From positions 496,001-560,000 of the forward strand of contig CAXKVF010000075.1 of the NCBI GenBank assembly GCA_964057225.1: DNA of 64,000 nucleotides, given 5' to 3'. Numbering within the stretch: position 1 is the stretch's first letter; every line of letters begins with the position of its first letter. The notes below the pieces were generated by a model, which was given only the letters and a program-made list of their open reading frames with translations, was not told the DNA's origin and did not search any database. The translations under genes and the position numbers were made by a program. Of the stretch, positions 62,493 to 64,000 are shown piece after piece. This stretch comes from Auanema rhodensis. Its lineage: Eukaryota > Nematoda > Chromadorea > Rhabditida > Rhabditidae.

Positions 62493-62950
62493 GCTAATTA
62501 AATGTACACGTGATGTGCACTTGGTATGTAACTCGCTTCACGTGAAGGATAAAGAGATGCGGTTTTCAAAATTAGATTCCCCATGTCCATATTAGTCTAA
62601 AAACAAATTTTTATTGATATTGGTGCATGGTAACCATGGCTTTGAAATTTACGTGAACTTTAATTTATGCTAATTAAATGTACACGTGATGTGCACTTGT
62701 ATGTAACTCGCTTCACGTGAAAGATAAAGAGATGCGGTTTTCAAAATTAGATTCCCCATGTCCATATTAGTCTAAAAACAAATTTTTATTGATATTGCGT
62801 CATGGTAACCATGACTTTGAAATTTACGTGAACTTTAATTTATGCTAATTAAATGTACACGTGATGTGCACTTGGTATGTAACTCGCTTCACGTGAAAGA
62901 TAAAGAGATGCGGTTTTCAAAATTAGATTCCCCATGTCCATATTAGTCTA

Positions 62951-62999
62951 AAAACAAATTTTTACTTTTATGCTAATTTCAAAGTCATGGTTACCATGC
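62951..62999. repeat. 49-bp insertion with inverted satellite fragment
   Basis: The distance between GCTAAT anchors at 62844 and 63069 is 225 bp, 49 more than one unit. The extra DNA comprises a direct copy of AAAACAAATTTTTA, a short patch ending TTATGCTAATT, and a reverse-strand copy of the monomer centre. Bases 62975-63000 are the exact reverse complement of 63024-63049. It is the only reverse-oriented satellite sequence seen in the window. Confidence 0.88.
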
Positions 63000-64000
63000 A
63001 AAACAAATTTTTATTGATATTGGTGCATGGTAACCATGACTTTGAAATTTACGTGAACTTTAATTTATGCTAATTAAATGTACACGTGATGTGCACTTGG
63101 TATGTAACTCGGTTCACGTGAAAGATAAAGAGATGCGGTTTTCAAAATTAGATTCCCCATGTCCATATTAGTCTAAAAACAAATTTTTATTGATATTGGT
63201 GCATGGTAACCATGACTTTGAAATTTACGTGAACTTTAATTTATGCTAATTAAATGTACACGTGATGTGCACTTGGTATGTAACTCGCTTCACGTGAAAG
63301 ATAAAGAGATGCGGTTTTCAAAATTAGATTCCCCATGTCCATATTAGTCTAAAAACAAATTTTTATTGATATTGGTTCATGGTAACCATGACTTTGAAAT
63401 TTACGTGAACTTTAATTCATGCTAATTAAATGTACACGTGATGTGCACTTGGTATGTAACTCGCTTCACGTGAAAGATAAAGAGATGCGGTTTTCACAAT
63501 TAGATTCCCCATGTCCATATTAGTCTAAAAACAAATTTTTATTGATATTGGTGCATGGTAACCATGACTTTGAAATTTACGTGAACTTTAATTTATGCTA
63601 ATTAAATGTACACGTGATGTGCACTTGGTATGTAACTCGCTTCACGTGAAAGATAAAGAGATGCGGTTTTCAAAATTAGATTCCCCATGTCCATATTAGT
63701 CTAAAAACAAATTTTTATTGATATTGGTGCATGGTAACCATGACTTTGAAATTTACGTGAACTTTAATTTATGCTAATTAAATGTACACGTGATGTGCAC
63801 TTGGTATGTAACTCGCTTCACGTGAAAGATAAAGAGATGCGGTTTTCAAAATTAGATTCCCCATGTCCATATTAGTCTAAAAACAAATTTTTATTGATAT
63901 TGCTTCATGGTAACCATGACTTTGAAATTTACGTGAACTTTAATTTATGCTAATTAAATGTACACGTGATGTGCACTTGGTATGTAACTCGCTTCACGTG

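Larger units (their letters stand above)
19263..64000 (+). repeat. 176-bp satellite array, right arm
   Basis: The same satellite resumes immediately after the retrotransposon, at the interrupted point of the monomer (GTGC then ACTTG), and continues to the window end in the same orientation. Phase is kept at 176 bp except for a 2-bp deletion near 53677, three 104-bp units, three one-base losses in CACTTGTATG, and a 49-bp insertion at 62951. The part up to about 35.85 kb resembles the left arm. The remainder is a different subfamily. I see no gene, RNA gene or second mobile element in this 44.7-kb arm. Confidence 0.98.

Noticed and set aside
1-64000. CRISPR array
   Set aside because: The repeat is a contiguous 176-bp tandem unit with no unique spacers, and no cas genes are present.
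1-64000. Assigning the species from the satellite
   Set aside because: A monomer of about 176 bp is common to many unrelated eukaryotes, and I do not recognise this sequence with certainty.

Overview
The window is almost entirely one head-to-tail satellite DNA array. The monomer is 176 bp and AT-rich (57 of 176 bases are G or C in a typical copy), and about 340 copies run in the same orientation from base 1 to base 64000. The array enters and leaves the window mid-unit, so its real ends lie outside. One complete LTR retrotransposon (15203-19262, 4060 bp) interrupts it. There are no rRNA or tRNA genes, no operons and no bacterial features. A long tandem satellite carrying a Ty3/gypsy-type element points to a eukaryotic nuclear genome, most likely an invertebrate animal. 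A nematode or arthropod is plausible, but the species cannot be fixed from this sequence. The location could be centromeric, pericentromeric or another heterochromatic block; this is inferred only from monomer length and array size.

Layout. From 1 to about 35.85 kb the monomers belong to one subfamily, marked by variants such as CCATCTCC, TAATCAAATG, TTGAATG and GTCAAAAAAC. From about 36.06 kb to the end a second subfamily takes over, marked by TTGCTTCATGG, AATTCATGC, TTCACAATTAG and TAGAATCCCC. Both contain higher-order repeats. A macro-unit of about 37-38 monomers (6.5 kb) is tandemly duplicated, with copies at about 6.49-12.99 kb and 13.18-24.27 kb. An exact nine-monomer (1584 bp) unit repeats at 22687-25854, and a second, unrelated nine-monomer unit repeats at 59221-62388. 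A few monomers are broken: 54 bp at 644, 72 bp at 3162, and 104 bp at 56903, 57886 and 62389. A 49-bp insertion carrying a small inversion lies at 62951.

The retrotransposon has two 480-bp LTRs that are identical base for base, a short target duplication, a primer-binding site, a polypurine tract and a single 900-codon ORF. The ORF runs Gag, CCHC zinc knuckle and aspartic protease into a short N-terminal stub of reverse transcriptase, then jumps in frame to the C-terminal GPY/F tail of integrase. The catalytic RT, RNase H and integrase core are missing. It is best read as a recently inserted, non-autonomous Ty3/gypsy deletion derivative that kept its reading frame. A matching unoccupied copy of the same satellite segment at about 8.69 kb shows that insertion followed the macro-duplication.

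No wholly new gene system was found. The most unusual items are the collapsed but open retrotransposon ORF, the nested duplication history that dates its insertion, and the regularly spaced ACGTGA/CACGTG motifs in every monomer.
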